Positions 7,567 to 16,225 of a DNA stretch of 64,000 nucleotides are shown here, one piece after another; the stretch's first letter is position 1, and each line of letters opens with the position of its first letter. The translations under genes were made by a program, and so were the position numbers. The stretch comes from Alphaproteobacteria bacterium (GTDB taxonomy: Bacteria > Pseudomonadota > Alphaproteobacteria > SMXS01): positions 54,249 through 118,248 of the forward strand of contig WGNW01000024.1 of the NCBI GenBank assembly GCA_016124315.1, in the 5' to 3' direction. Under the pieces are notes generated by a model. It had not been told where the DNA came from and ran no database searches. It saw only the letters and a program-made list of their open reading frames with translations.

Positions 7567-9066
7567 GTGAGCCCTCTGAAACCGGACGCCATCTTCCTCG
7601 GCAAGGGGCAGCAGCCCCAGTATCTCAGCCTCCGGCGCGCCAATCGCCACGGCCTGATCGCGGGCGCGACGGACACCGGCAAGACCGTCTCGCTGCAGAT
7701 TCTGGCCGAGGGGTTCTCCCGCGCCGGCGTCCCGGTGTTCATGGCCGACGCCAAGGGCGACCTGTCGGGCATGAGTCAGGCCGGGGTCGCCAGGGACTTC
7801 CTGCTGGAGCGGGCCTCGCGCATCGGGCTGGACGACTACCAGTTCGCGCCGGTCCCGGTGGTCTACTGGGACCTGTTCGGGCAGCAGGGACACCCGGTGC
7901 GCGCCACCATCTCCGAGCTGGGGCCGCTGCTGCTCGGCCGCATGCTGGGGCTCAACGACGTGCAGGAAGGCGTGCTCAACATCGCCTTCCGGGTCGCCGA
8001 CGAGCAGGGCCTGCTGCTGCTCGACTTGAAGGACCTGCGGGCGATGCTGGCTCACGTCGCCGAGCACGCGGCAGAGCTGGGCCAGGAATATGGCAATGTC
8101 TCCAAGGCATCCGTGGGCGCGATCCAGCGGGCGCTGCTCAGCCTGGAGAGCGAGGGCGCGCAAGGGTTCTTCGGCGAGCCGGCGCTCGACCTGCACGACT
8201 TCATCGCCCGGACGCCGCAGGGCGCGGGCACCGTCAATATCCTGGCGGCCGAACGGCTGATCCAATCGCCGCGGACCTACGCCACGTTCCTGCTGTGGCT
8301 GCTTTCCGAACTGTTCGAGGCGTTGCCGGAAGTGGGCGATCCGGACAAGCCGGTGCTGGTGTTCTTCTTCGATGAGGCGCACCTGATGTTCACCGATACG
8401 CCCAAGGCGCTGGTGGACAAGGTGGTGCAGGTGGTGCGCCTGGTGCGCTCCAAGGGCGTCGGCGTCTATTTCGTCACCCAGAGCCCCGACGACATCCCGG
8501 AGGACGTGCTCGGCCAGCTCGGCAACCGCATCCAGCATGCGCTGCGGGCGTTCACGCCGCGCGACGCGGCGGCGGTCCGGACGGCGGCGCAGACGTTCCG
8601 GCCCAATCCCGCCTTTGACACGGCGCAGGCGATCACCGAGCTCGGCGTCGGCGAGGCGCTGGTCTCAACCCTGGACGAGAAGGGCATTCCCACGGTCGTC
8701 GACCGGACGCTGATCCGGCCGCCGCAGTCGCGGCTCGGGCCCGCCACGCCCGCCGAACGCGGCGCGGCGATGGCGGCCAGTCCGGTCGCGGGGCGCTACG
8801 ACACGGTGCGTGACCGGGAATCGGCCTTCGAGATGCTGAGCCGCCGGGTCGCGCAACCGGCGGCGGCACCGCGGCCTGGTCCATGGGGCGACGAGACGCC
8901 GGAGCCCGCACCGAAGCCTGCCCGCGCCCACACCGTGCCCCGTTCCGCCGGCCGGCAGCGTCAGGGCGTGGGCGAGACGCTCGCCAAGTCGGTGGCGTCG
9001 ACCATTGGCCGAGAGCTGGGGCGGGCGCTGATGCGGGGCCTGCTCGGTTCGGTGAGGCGGCGTTAG
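7567..9066 (+). CDS. HerA-like ATPase of the DUF853 (YjgR) family
   Basis: A 499-aa cytoplasmic P-loop ATPase. Walker A is [10 protein letters not shown] near residue 35, and [13 protein letters not shown] near 260 is Walker B; RGDxSG-like [14 protein letters not shown] and [21 protein letters not shown] are typical of the HerA/VirD4/FtsK clade member DUF853. The C-terminal 100 residues are Pro/Ala-rich and low complexity except for the end. The function of the family is not settled: it is often annotated as a helicase, on fold alone. I use GTG 7567, which follows GAGGAG by 7-8 nt, rather than the upstream start at 7492 that lies inside mtgA. Downstream the aminotransferase is convergent, with 1 bp between stops. 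Confidence 0.88.
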   Translation: MSPLKPDAIFLGKGQQPQYLSLRRANRHGLIAGATDTGKTVSLQILAEGFSRAGVPVFMADAKGDLSGMSQAGVARDFLLERASRIGLDDYQFAPVPVVYWDLFGQQGHPVRATISELGPLLLGRMLGLNDVQEGVLNIAFRVADEQGLLLLDLKDLRAMLAHVAEHAAELGQEYGNVSKASVGAIQRALLSLESEGAQGFFGEPALDLHDFIARTPQGAGTVNILAAERLIQSPRTYATFLLWLLSELFEALPEVGDPDKPVLVFFFDEAHLMFTDTPKALVDKVVQVVRLVRSKGVGVYFVTQSPDDIPEDVLGQLGNRIQHALRAFTPRDAAAVRTAAQTFRPNPAFDTAQAITELGVGEALVSTLDEKGIPTVVDRTLIRPPQSRLGPATPAERGAAMAASPVAGRYDTVRDRESAFEMLSRRVAQPAAAPRPGPWGDETPEPAPKPARAHTVPRSAGRQRQGVGETLAKSVASTIGRELGRALMRGLLGSVRRR

Positions 9067-9067
9067 G

Positions 9068-10459
9068 TCAGGCGGCGCCGGCGCGGGCCTTCAGGCTGTG
9101 GCCGGCCAGGGTGCGGCCCAGGTCCCACACCGCGCCCGGCACCCGCTGGCTGTCGGCGATGGCGGCCTCGAAACTCCTGCGGATCCAGTTCCGGTCGGTC
9201 TCGTCGATCACCAGCGGCGGCAGCAGCTTGATCACGTTCAGGCCGTCGCCCGCCACTTGGGAGAGGACGTGGTGGTCCTTCATCAGCGGGACGGTGATGA
9301 GCTGGCAGAACAGGCCCTTGCGCGCCTGCTCCAGCAGCGCCCAGGCGGCCTTCAGCTTCATGGAGTTCGGCCGGCCGAATTCGAGGCCGATCATCAGGCC
9401 CTTGCCGCGCACCTCCTTGACGAACTCGTAGCGGCCGATGAAGGACCGCAGATCGGCCATGATCTCGTCGCCCATGCGGGCGGCGCGCTCGACCAGCCTT
9501 TCCTCTTCGATCACGTCGAGGGTCGCCATGCCCGCGGCCATGGCCATGTCGTTCTTGGCGAAGGTCGAGCCGTGCACGACGGCCCGGTCCATCCGGTCGA
9601 AAATCTTGTCGTAGATCCACTTCCGGGTCGCCACGGCGCCGACGGGAACGAAGCCGCCCGACAGGGCCTTGGCGAGCAGCACCATGTCCGGGACGACGCC
9701 CCAGTGCTCGACGGCGAGGAACCGGCCGGTCCGGCCGAGCCCGGTCTGGATCTCGTCGGCGACGAAAAGGGCGCCGTGCTTCTGGCAGAGCCGCGCCGCT
9801 TCGGGCAGATAGGCGTCGGACGGCACGTTGACGCCCTTGCCCTGGATCGGCTCGACGATGAAAGCGGCCACGTCGCCACGGGATAGTTCCGCCTCCAGCC
9901 GTTCGAGATCGTCGAACGGGACGGCGTTGCAGCCCGGCAGCAGCGGCTCGAAGCCGTTGCGGTACTGGGCGTCGCCATTAAGCGACAAGGCGCCGTAGGT
10001 CAGGCCGTGGAAAGCGTGCTCGCAGAACAGGATGCGGGAGCGCCTCGTGGCGGCGCGGGCAAACTTGATGGCGGCTTCCACCGCCTCGGTGCCGGAATTG
10101 CAGAAGAACACCTTCTCCATGCCGGGCATCAGGCCGACCAGCCGTTCCGCGAGTTGGCCGGCGAGCAGCGAGACATCCATCTGCACCAGGTTGGGAAGCT
10201 CGGCCTGCAGCACGTGCTGCAGCGCGGCGATCACCCGCGGATGGTTGCGGCCGACCGCGAACGTGCCGAAGCCGCTCAGCAGATCAAGATAGGCCAGACC
10301 CTCCTGATCGTAGAGATACTGGCCGACGCCGCGAACATAGTTGCGGTCGAACCCGATGGTCCGAAGTACCTTGACGAGTTGCGTGTTGAGGTATTTGTCG
10401 TGGAGCGCATACTTGTCCGGCTCGCTGTCTGGCGACAGCGCCGCAAGGTTGAGCGACAT
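9068..10459 (-). CDS. Class III PLP-dependent aminotransferase
   Basis: A 463-aa fold-type I aminotransferase of the ornithine/acetylornithine/GABA class. [18 protein letters not shown] (about 118-135) binds the PLP phosphate, [10 protein letters not shown] continues the cofactor pocket, [13 protein letters not shown] (about 245) holds the PLP-pairing Asp, and the Schiff-base Lys is in [15 protein letters not shown]. The specific donor and acceptor cannot be read from the sequence. Hopanoid-type aminotransferases such as HpnO have a similar layout, but no hopanoid gene is nearby. It is monocistronic as far as can be seen, convergent with the DUF853 gene and separated from the next minus-strand gene by 111 bp. 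Confidence 0.88.
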   Translation of the reverse strand: MSLNLAALSPDSEPDKYALHDKYLNTQLVKVLRTIGFDRNYVRGVGQYLYDQEGLAYLDLLSGFGTFAVGRNHPRVIAALQHVLQAELPNLVQMDVSLLAGQLAERLVGLMPGMEKVFFCNSGTEAVEAAIKFARAATRRSRILFCEHAFHGLTYGALSLNGDAQYRNGFEPLLPGCNAVPFDDLERLEAELSRGDVAAFIVEPIQGKGVNVPSDAYLPEAARLCQKHGALFVADEIQTGLGRTGRFLAVEHWGVVPDMVLLAKALSGGFVPVGAVATRKWIYDKIFDRMDRAVVHGSTFAKNDMAMAAGMATLDVIEEERLVERAARMGDEIMADLRSFIGRYEFVKEVRGKGLMIGLEFGRPNSMKLKAAWALLEQARKGLFCQLITVPLMKDHHVLSQVAGDGLNVIKLLPPLVIDETDRNWIRRSFEAAIADSQRVPGAVWDLGRTLAGHSLKARAGAA

Positions 10460-10570
10460 TTACCAAGTTCCTTCCCGCGTGTAACACTTCCCCGATTGCG
10501 GTCTTTAGCACGGCGGACGGCGGAGAACTGCAAGAATCTCGCAACAAGGAAGGATAACCCGCAAAAATGC

Positions 10571-11023
10571 CTAGCGGCGCGACCGTCCCGGTCGCGTCAG
10601 GACAAGCGCCGTAATCATGCCGGCCATCAGCGCCGCGCCGGTCGCGGTGAGCGGCTTTCGGGCGATCCAGTCTTCGGCCGCATCAACCGTCCTGAAGGCC
10701 CCTTCCGCTAGGTCCACGAGGTCGATACCGCCGCCGTCCTCCGCGGGCTTGGTGACCATCCGGTAGACCGCGAAGCCGACCAGCCCGGCGATGGGCAGCA
10801 GGCTCATGCCGACCGCAAAGGCGGCAAGCCCCGCCCCCCACACGGGCTCCAGCCACAGGTAGACCGCGGCGAGCAGGAAGCCCCCCGCGGTCATCAGAAG
10901 CGCGAAGCAGAGACCTCCCAGGAACACTCCAGCCGGCAGCCGCGTCCACGGGATTCCCGTGGACGGACGTGCTGCCGATGATAGGGAAAGAAAAAGCTGG
11001 AGGAGCCTGGCGAGGTCCTCCAT
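10571..11023 (-). CDS. Small membrane protein, holin-superfamily/DUF1469-like
   Basis: A 150-aa protein with two adjacent hydrophobic helices (about 30-55, GVFLGGLCFALLMTAGGFLL, and about 62-87) and a third near the C terminus (about 125-143, TGAALMAGMITALVL). Its arrangement and position directly after a DUF883 gene resemble the YqjE (DUF1469) partner of the E. coli yqjCDE stress cluster. It begins within TGATG, sharing one base with the stop of the DUF883 gene, so the two are translationally coupled. The function is unknown; a role in the envelope-stress or general-stress response is inferred only from neighbours. Family assignment is tentative. Confidence 0.6.
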   Translation of the reverse strand: MEDLARLLQLFLSLSSAARPSTGIPWTRLPAGVFLGGLCFALLMTAGGFLLAAVYLWLEPVWGAGLAAFAVGMSLLPIAGLVGFAVYRMVTKPAEDGGGIDLVDLAEGAFRTVDAAEDWIARKPLTATGAALMAGMITALVLTRPGRSRR

Positions 11024-11337
11024 CAGCGCCGTCCGCCCATCAGCAGGGCGAAGATCGCGCCAACCGAGAAGGCGACGCCCAGCGCGGTGAAGGGCTGCTT
11101 CTGAACGTTCGTGCGGACGCTGTCGAGCGCCTGCTGGCTCCGGTCGCCCAGCACGACCCCGAGTTCGTCGAGTCGACGGCGCAACGCCTCGATCTCGGCT
11201 CTCGCTTCAGTCATGCCGGTCTTCGTTCCTTCACGCAGAACCTGCTGGGTCGATGCCACCAGGGCATCCCAGTCCGCTTGCAGCTTGCGCAGGTCCTCCT
11301 TGATGTTTGCCACGTCTTCCGCGGGTGTTTCCGCCAT
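11023..11337 (-). CDS. DUF883 (ElaB/YqjD-like) membrane-anchored protein
   Basis: A 104-aa protein with an amphipathic, coiled-coil N-terminal 75 residues (IKEDLRKLQADWDALVAS, IEALRRRLDELG) and a C-terminal tail anchor (VQKQPFTALGVAFSVGAIFALLMGGRR). The QPFTALG-into-TM pattern with a short basic end is characteristic of ElaB/YqjD/YgaM proteins; E. coli YqjD is known to bind ribosomes at the membrane in stationary phase. Here the ribosome link is inferred from family only. It is first in a two-gene unit with the downstream holin-like gene and lies 40 bp from the end of the DUF1328 gene on the same strand, so all three may be read from the EcfG-type promoter upstream. Confidence 0.85.
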   Translation of the reverse strand: MAETPAEDVANIKEDLRKLQADWDALVASTQQVLREGTKTGMTEARAEIEALRRRLDELGVVLGDRSQQALDSVRTNVQKQPFTALGVAFSVGAIFALLMGGRR

Positions 11338-11377
11338 TACTCTGCCCCTTCCGTTTGGATTGTCCGATCAGTCAACA

Positions 11378-11548
11378 TCATGGTCCCCGACCCCGGAACG
11401 CATTGAACAGCAGGCCCACCACGAACAGCACCAGGAAGACGAAGAACAGAATCTTCGCGATCCCCGCTGCCGCCGAAGCGATGCCGCCGAAACCGAACAC
11501 GCCGGCGATCAGCGCCAGAACCAGAAATATCAAAGCCCAGTATAGCAC
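11378..11548 (-). CDS. DUF1328 (YtjA-like) small membrane protein
   Basis: A 56-aa, two-helix hydrophobic protein ([21 protein letters not shown], then [18 protein letters not shown]) that matches the DUF1328/YtjA family over its whole length. The start is GTG at 11546-11548, preceded at 7 nt by a perfect AAAGGAGGT Shine-Dalgarno. The 105-aa ORF in the track adds a spurious N terminus that would also cover the ribosome-binding site. A GGAAC-N16-CGTT motif about 60 bp upstream fits an EcfG general-stress promoter, which suits the known stress induction of this family in alphaproteobacteria. Biochemical function unknown. Confidence 0.9.
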   Translation of the reverse strand: MLYWALIFLVLALIAGVFGFGGIASAAAGIAKILFFVFLVLFVVGLLFNAFRGRGP

Positions 11549-11608
11549 AGTTCGTACCTCCTTTAGCCACCACCCTCGTTGACAGGTCATTGGCCTCGTT
11601 GCCCCATT

Positions 11609-11633
11609 AACGTTGGGCGTGGTTAACGGTTCC
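11609..11633 (-). promoter_or_regulatory. EcfG-type general stress promoter for the DUF1328 gene
   Basis: On the minus strand GGAAC (11629-11633) is followed after exactly 16 nt by CGTT (11609-11612), the consensus of the alphaproteobacterial general-stress sigma factor EcfG/SigT. Start of transcription would be near 11602, leaving a leader of about 50 nt ending in the strong Shine-Dalgarno. The sigma factor gene and phyR are not in this window. Confidence 0.65.
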
Positions 11634-11728
11634 GGGTGGGCCGGGTAGCACGCTACCGTGATCGGACTCGGCTCCGCCAAAGCATTGCGGCGCATGTCGG
11701 CGGCTTCCCGGTCCGGCCCGAGCTGAAA

Positions 11729-11757
11729 TCAATCGATTGACTTAATCGAATGATTGA
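11729..11757. promoter_or_regulatory. Palindromic operator candidate upstream of the TetR gene
   Basis: A perfect 12-bp palindrome TCAATCGATTGA (11729-11740) lies inside a wider imperfect dyad, CAATCGATT then AATGATTG, directly in front of the TetR gene. TetR proteins often repress their own operon from such sites at the start. No -10/-35 pair is evident within it. Confidence 0.5.
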
Positions 11758-11759
11758 AT

Positions 11760-12464
11760 ATGCTCGGGGTCATGGATCGCCATATGCCTGAAGCCCCTGA
11801 AGCCGCCGCGGCGCCGGATCGTTCGGAAGCGAGCCGCAGGCTTGTCGCCGCCGCCCTGCGTGCCTTCGGCGAACGGGGCTACAAGGGAGCTTCGACGCGC
11901 TCGATCGCGGCGCAGGCAGGCGTCAACATCGCCGCCATCCCCTACTACTTCGGCAGCAAGCAAGGACTTTATCAGGCGGTCGCCGACCACATCGCCGAAG
12001 AGATCATGAGCCGCATGGGTGACGCGCTCGCCGAGGCGGGCCGCCTCGCCGACGATACGGGCGCCACGGACGAGCAGCTTCGCGCCACGCTGCTGGCGCT
12101 GGCCGACCGCTTCGTTCTGCTGATGGTGGGCTCGCGGGAGGCGTCCGTCTGGGCACGGTTCATCGTGCGGGAGCAGTTCGAGCCCTCCGAGGCGTTCGAC
12201 GTGCTCTACGAGAAGATCATGGGGCGGGCCTATGCGGTGCTCGGTCGCCTGCTGGCGCGGCTCCTCGGCCTGCCGCCGGACTCGCAGGAGGCGAAGCTGC
12301 GGGTGTTTCCGGTGATCGGCCAGGTGCTGATCTTCCGGCTTGCCCGCCCCGCGGTGCTGCGGCGGATGGAGTGGGACGGCTATTCGGCGGAGCATCTCGA
12401 CGTGATTCGCCGCGTGGTGCGCCATCATATCGAGGCAATCCTGGCCTCGGGGAGGCTGGCATGA
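11760..12464 (+). CDS. TetR/AcrR family regulator, CecR (YbiH)-like
   Basis: A 234-aa DNA-binding repressor. The helix-turn-helix lies in about residues 28-70: FGERGYKGASTRSIAAQAGVN followed by PYYFGSKQGLYQAV. The C-terminal half (about 95-225) is a ligand-binding domain of the CecR/DUF1956 type, with WARFIVREQFEPSEAFD. In E. coli CecR controls ybhGFSR, an HlyD-ABC exporter; here the same order follows directly, with the HlyD gene starting in the ATGA overlap at 12461. The inducing ligand cannot be predicted. The start is uncertain: the track uses TTG 11754, and ATG 11760, 11772 or 11784 are all possible; none has a convincing Shine-Dalgarno. Confidence 0.88.
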   Translation: MLGVMDRHMPEAPEAAAAPDRSEASRRLVAAALRAFGERGYKGASTRSIAAQAGVNIAAIPYYFGSKQGLYQAVADHIAEEIMSRMGDALAEAGRLADDTGATDEQLRATLLALADRFVLLMVGSREASVWARFIVREQFEPSEAFDVLYEKIMGRAYAVLGRLLARLLGLPPDSQEAKLRVFPVIGQVLIFRLARPAVLRRMEWDGYSAEHLDVIRRVVRHHIEAILASGRLA

Positions 12465-13408
12465 AGCGCTCGCTGCTTCTGGGTTTGCTCGTGGCGGCGC
12501 TGCTTGGCGGATGCGGCGATGGCGGCCACGGCACCGTGCAGGGCTACGTGGAGGGCGAACCGTTGCTGGTCGGTCCCAAGTCGGGCGGACAGGTGAGCCG
12601 GCTTGCCGTGGATTCCGGCGACGCCGTCAAGCAGGGCGACCTGCTGTTCATCCTCGACGCCGACACGGTGCTCGCCCGGCGCGAGCAGGCGAAGGCGCGT
12701 CTCGCCCAGGCGAAGGCGCAACTCGAGAACCTGCTCAAGGGCAAGCGGCCGGAAGAGATCGCGGTGGTGGACGCGCAGGTCCGCGAGGCCGAGGCCAGGC
12801 TCGCCGTGGCGAAGCAGGATTTCGAGCGGGCGAAAACCCTGCTCGCCAACCGGGTCGTGTCGCAGAAGGCCTATGACAATGCCAAGGGCGACCTGGACGT
12901 GGCCGAGGCCGAGGTGCAGCGGCTGAAGCGCGAGCGCCGCACCGCCCAGATGCCCGCGCGCAGCGACGAGATCGAGGCGGCCAAGGGCGAGGTGGCGGCG
13001 GCGCAGGGCGCGCTTGCCGAGGCCGAGACCGCGGTGCGGGAGCGCTCCGTGTTCGCGCCGCGGGCGGGCGTGATCCAGGACGTCTATTTCCGCGAGGGCG
13101 AGGTGGTCGGCGAGGGGCGTCCCGTGGTCTCGCTGCTGCCGCCCGACAACCGCAAGGTGCTGTTCTTCGTGCCCGAGGCAAGGCTCGCCCGGGTCAAGCG
13201 CGGCGAGACGGTCGGGATCGGTTGCGACGGCTGTCCCAGCGGGCTCGACGCCCGCGTGACATTCGTTTCGAACCAGGCGGAATTCACGCCGCCGGTGATC
13301 TTCTCCGTCCAGACCCGCGACAAGCTCGTCTACAAGGTCGAGGCGGTGCCGGAGGGCGACCGGCGCGCGCTCAAGCCCGGCCAGCCGGTCGACGTGACCC
13401 TGCCATGA
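12461..13408 (+). CDS. HlyD family periplasmic adaptor lipoprotein (YbhG-like)
   Basis: A 315-aa membrane-fusion protein linking an inner-membrane ABC exporter to the outer membrane. The N terminus is a lipoprotein signal (LLLGLLVAALLGGC, Cys about 19). Residues of about 30-65 and 185-230 form the split biotinyl-lipoyl domain (VGPKSGGQVSRLAVDSGDAVKQGD; VFAPRAGVIQDVYFREGEVV). Between them is a long coiled-coil hairpin rich in Ala, Glu, Lys and Arg. It overlaps the regulator by ATGA and the ATPase gene by ATGA, so one mRNA is certain in practice. The track's longer ORF start is inside the TetR gene. E. coli YbhG is the closest match in layout. Confidence 0.92.
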   Translation: MKRSLLLGLLVAALLGGCGDGGHGTVQGYVEGEPLLVGPKSGGQVSRLAVDSGDAVKQGDLLFILDADTVLARREQAKARLAQAKAQLENLLKGKRPEEIAVVDAQVREAEARLAVAKQDFERAKTLLANRVVSQKAYDNAKGDLDVAEAEVQRLKRERRTAQMPARSDEIEAAKGEVAAAQGALAEAETAVRERSVFAPRAGVIQDVYFREGEVVGEGRPVVSLLPPDNRKVLFFVPEARLARVKRGETVGIGCDGCPSGLDARVTFVSNQAEFTPPVIFSVQTRDKLVYKVEAVPEGDRRALKPGQPVDVTLP

Positions 13409-14334
13409 CCGAGGCGCCGGCCGTCATCGAGGCGACCGACCTCACCAAGCGCTTCGGCGACAAGACGGTGGTCGACCACGTGTCGCTGGACGTCAGGCAG
13501 GGCGAGATCGTGGGATTCCTGGGGCCGAACGGCTCGGGCAAGACCACCACCATCCGCATGCTCACCGGGCTGCTGACGCCCGACAGCGGCAGCGGGCATT
13601 GCCTGGGCTACGACATCACCCGCGACGCCGAGGCGATCAAGCGCAACATCGGCTACATGACCCAGCGCTTCAGCTTCTACGAGGACCTCTCGATCCGCGA
13701 GAACCTGGAATTCGTCGCCCGCCTCTACTGCCTGCGGCCCATGGCCGAGCACGTCGACCGCACCCTGGACGACCTTGGCCTCACCAGCCGGCAGGGCCAG
13801 CTCGCCGGCCAGCTCTCCGGCGGCTGGAAGCAGCGCCTGGCGCTCGCCGCCTGCATCATGCATCAGCCCAAGCTGCTGCTGCTCGACGAGCCGACCGCCG
13901 GCGTCGATCCGCAGGCGCGGCGCGAGTTCTGGGACCAGATCCACCGGCTGGCGGGGGAGGGCCTCACCGTCCTGGTGAGCACCCACTACATGGACGAGGC
14001 CGAGCGCTGTCACCGGATCATCTACATCTCCTACGGCAAGGTGGTGGCGCGGGGCACCGTCGAGGAGGTGATCGCCCAGTCGGCGCTGACCACGCTGGTG
14101 CTCCAGGGCGCCGGCGACGGCCGGCTGGTGGACGCGCTGCGGCGCGAACCGGGCGTCGACCAGGTGGCCCAGTTCGGCAACACCCTGCACGTGGTGGGCA
14201 CCGATGCCGGCGAGTTGAGGCAAGCCGTCGAGCGGGTCGTGCAGGGCAGGGACATCCGGGTGAGCGAGGGCGAGACCAGCCTGGAGGACGTCTTCATCCG
14301 GCTGATGGAGCAGTACGGCGAGGCGCGGCCGTGA
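13405..14334 (+). CDS. ABC exporter ATP-binding protein (YbhF/DrrA-like)
   Basis: A 309-aa ABC ATPase of the ABC-2 exporter type. Walker A GPNGSGKTTT (about 42), Q-loop YMTQRFSFYEDLSIREN, signature QLSGGWKQRLALA, Walker B LLLLDEPTAGVD and H-switch STHYMDEAERC are all intact. The last 80 residues are the regulatory extension typical of DrrA/CcmA-like subunits. E. coli YbhF has two fused ATPase domains; this protein has one and would act as a homodimer. It overlaps the adaptor by 4 bp and the permease by 4 bp (GTGA). Confidence 0.95.
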   Translation: MTEAPAVIEATDLTKRFGDKTVVDHVSLDVRQGEIVGFLGPNGSGKTTTIRMLTGLLTPDSGSGHCLGYDITRDAEAIKRNIGYMTQRFSFYEDLSIRENLEFVARLYCLRPMAEHVDRTLDDLGLTSRQGQLAGQLSGGWKQRLALAACIMHQPKLLLLDEPTAGVDPQARREFWDQIHRLAGEGLTVLVSTHYMDEAERCHRIIYISYGKVVARGTVEEVIAQSALTTLVLQGAGDGRLVDALRREPGVDQVAQFGNTLHVVGTDAGELRQAVERVVQGRDIRVSEGETSLEDVFIRLMEQYGEARP

Positions 14335-15464
14335 GGGGCGAGGCGAGCAGCCGCATCCGCGCGATCCTGGTCAAGGAGTTCATCCAGCTCCGCCGCGACC
14401 GGATCACCTTCGCCATGATGGTGGGCATTCCCATCATGCAGCTCATCCTGTTCGGCTTTGCCATCAACACCGATCCCAAGCACCTGCCGACCGGGATGAT
14501 CGTGCCGGAGCCCAGCGCCTACACCCGCAGCATCACGGCGGCGATGCGCAATTCCGAGTATTTCGAGCTCCGGCACGGCTCCATGAGCGAGCGGCAGGCG
14601 CGCGAGGCCCTGAAGCGCGGCACCCTGTCCTTCGTCGTGAGCTTCCCGCCCGGCTTCAGCCGCGACCTGGTGCGCGGCCAGGAGCCGCAGCTGCTGATCG
14701 AGGCCGATGCCACCGATCCGGCGGCCGCCAGCAACGCCGTCGCCGCCTTCGACCAGATCGTCGAGAGCGGGCTGCGCGACGACCTGAACGGGCCGCTCGC
14801 CCAGGCGCGTCAACCGGCGCCGCCCGTCGACGTGGTGGTGCACCGGCTCTACAACCCGGAGGGGGTCACCCGCTACAACATCGTGCCCGGCCTGCTCGGC
14901 GTGATCTTGACCATGACCATGACCCTGATGACGGCGATCTCGCTCACCAGGGAGGTGGAGCGCGGCACCATGGAGAACCTGCTGGCCATGCCGGTGAAGC
15001 CGCTGGAGGTGATGATCGGCAAGATCACCCCCTATATCGGCATCGGCTTCGTCCAGGTGGCGATCATCCTGCTGGCGGCGCATTTCGTGTTCGGGGTGCC
15101 GATGATCGGCTCGTTCGTCGCCCTGTTCGTCGGCCTCACCCTGTTCATCGCCACCAACCTGGCGCTGGGCTACACGTTCTCCACCGTCGCCCGCAGCCAG
15201 ATGCAGGCCATGCAGATGACGTTCTTCTTCTTCCTGCCGTCGATCCTGCTGTCGGGCTTCATGTTCCCGTTCCGCGGCATGCCGGAATGGGCGCAGTGGC
15301 TGGGGGAGGTGCTGCCGCTCACCCATTTCCTGCGGCTGGTGCGCGGCACGCTGCTCAAGGGCAGCGGCATGAACGACATCCTGCCCAACCTGCTGCCCAT
15401 CGTGCTGATCTTCGGCCTGGTTTCGGTCATCGCGCTGTTCCGCTACCGGCGGACCCTGGACTGA
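14331..15464 (+). CDS. ABC-2 type transporter permease (YbhS/YbhR-like)
   Basis: A 377-aa membrane permease. TM1 is about residues 25-45 (ITFAMMVGIPIMQLILFGFA), followed by a periplasmic domain of about 130 residues, then five helices from about 180 to the end (VPGLLGVILTMTMTLMTAIS, PYIGIGFVQVAIILLAA, ALFVGLTLFIATNLALGYT, FFFFLPSILLSGFMFPF, LLPIVLIFGLVSVIALF). The start is GTG 14331, overlapping the ATPase stop. Only one permease gene is present where E. coli has YbhS and YbhR, so it presumably forms a homodimer. Substrate unknown; the family exports drugs or lipophilic compounds. Confidence 0.93.
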   Translation: MRGEASSRIRAILVKEFIQLRRDRITFAMMVGIPIMQLILFGFAINTDPKHLPTGMIVPEPSAYTRSITAAMRNSEYFELRHGSMSERQAREALKRGTLSFVVSFPPGFSRDLVRGQEPQLLIEADATDPAAASNAVAAFDQIVESGLRDDLNGPLAQARQPAPPVDVVVHRLYNPEGVTRYNIVPGLLGVILTMTMTLMTAISLTREVERGTMENLLAMPVKPLEVMIGKITPYIGIGFVQVAIILLAAHFVFGVPMIGSFVALFVGLTLFIATNLALGYTFSTVARSQMQAMQMTFFFFLPSILLSGFMFPFRGMPEWAQWLGEVLPLTHFLRLVRGTLLKGSGMNDILPNLLPIVLIFGLVSVIALFRYRRTLD

Positions 15465-15524
15465 CCGGCGCTTGTCCCCACCGCCGCCGCGGCCGATACT
15501 CGGCGCAGCGAACGGGAGGCTGCC

Positions 15525-16151
15525 ATGATGACCCTGTACGAATTCCCGCCGACGCGCTCCATCCGGGTGCGCTGGACGCTGCAGGAGCTGGGCGTCCCCT
15601 TTGAGGCCGTCACGGTCAACCTCGTGAAGGGCGAGAACCGATCCCCGGATTACCTGCGGATCAACCCGGCCGGCAAGGTGCCGGCCCTGGTGGACGGCGA
15701 CCTGGCTCTCACGGAATCCATCGCCATCGTGCTCTATCTGGCGGAAAAGCACCTGGAGAAGGGGCTGCTGCCGACGGACCGAGCGGACCGCGCCCGCCTC
15801 GATCAATGGCTGCTGTTCACCGCGACCGAACTGGAGCAGCCGCTGTGGCGCATCGCCCGGCACACCGCCCTCTATCCCGAGAACCGGCGGTTGCCGGACG
15901 AGGTCACGCTCGCGCGGGAGGACTTCGTCGCCATGGCCAGGGTGCTGGACGGGCACATGGCGGGGCGCGAGTTCGTGGCCGGCGAGCGCGTTTCGGTGGG
16001 TGACTTCGTGCTCGCCTACACCCTGGACTGGGCCAACGAGATCCGGCTGCTGGAGCAGACGCCGCTGCTGCGCTCCTACATGCTCCGCATGTACGAGCGG
16101 CCGGCTGCCCCACCCCGCATCGCCGCTGCCATGGCAGCCATCGGCGGCTGA
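15525..16151 (+). CDS. Glutathione S-transferase family protein
   Basis: A 208-aa cytosolic GST. The N-terminal thioredoxin-like domain has LYEFPPTRSIRVRWTLQELGVPFEAV, the cis-Pro loop KVPALVDGDLALTESIAI (about 53-70) that binds glutathione, and the C-terminal all-helical domain contains the conserved SVGDFVLAYTLDWA (N-capping box Asp). Ser11 or Thr10 near the N terminus is the likely activating residue rather than Tyr. The substrate is unknown. It follows the efflux operon by 60 bp with a GGGAGG Shine-Dalgarno, so it may be read from the same promoter; the shared terminator lies at 16171-16200. Confidence 0.92.
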   Translation: MMTLYEFPPTRSIRVRWTLQELGVPFEAVTVNLVKGENRSPDYLRINPAGKVPALVDGDLALTESIAIVLYLAEKHLEKGLLPTDRADRARLDQWLLFTATELEQPLWRIARHTALYPENRRLPDEVTLAREDFVAMARVLDGHMAGREFVAGERVSVGDFVLAYTLDWANEIRLLEQTPLLRSYMLRMYERPAAPPRIAAAMAAIGG

Positions 16152-16170
16152 CGCGCCGCGTCCGCCCGCT

Positions 16171-16200
16171 CAAAGCAAAAGGCCCCGCCGGAGCGGGGCC
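16171..16200 (-). terminator. Intrinsic terminator of the F0 ATP synthase operon
   Basis: A perfect 8-bp GGCCCCGC / GCGGGGCC stem with a CGGA loop (16181-16200) is followed on the minus strand by TTTTGCTTTG. It sits 26 bp after the atpF stop codon. Read from the plus strand it may also slow transcripts of the GST gene, but the T-run is only on the minus side. Confidence 0.8.
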
Positions 16201-16225
16201 TCTCGAGTTCAGGATGACCGGAGCC

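Noticed and set aside
5523-7772. 749-aa minus-strand ORF opposite the epoxide hydrolase and mtgA
   Set aside because: Same antisense bias; His/Arg/Gly-rich without any recognisable motif.
10571-11337. Phage lysis cassette (holin-like gene)
   Set aside because: The DUF1469-like protein is paired with DUF883 and DUF1328 as in chromosomal stress clusters, not with lysins; the GH19 gene is 10 kb away.
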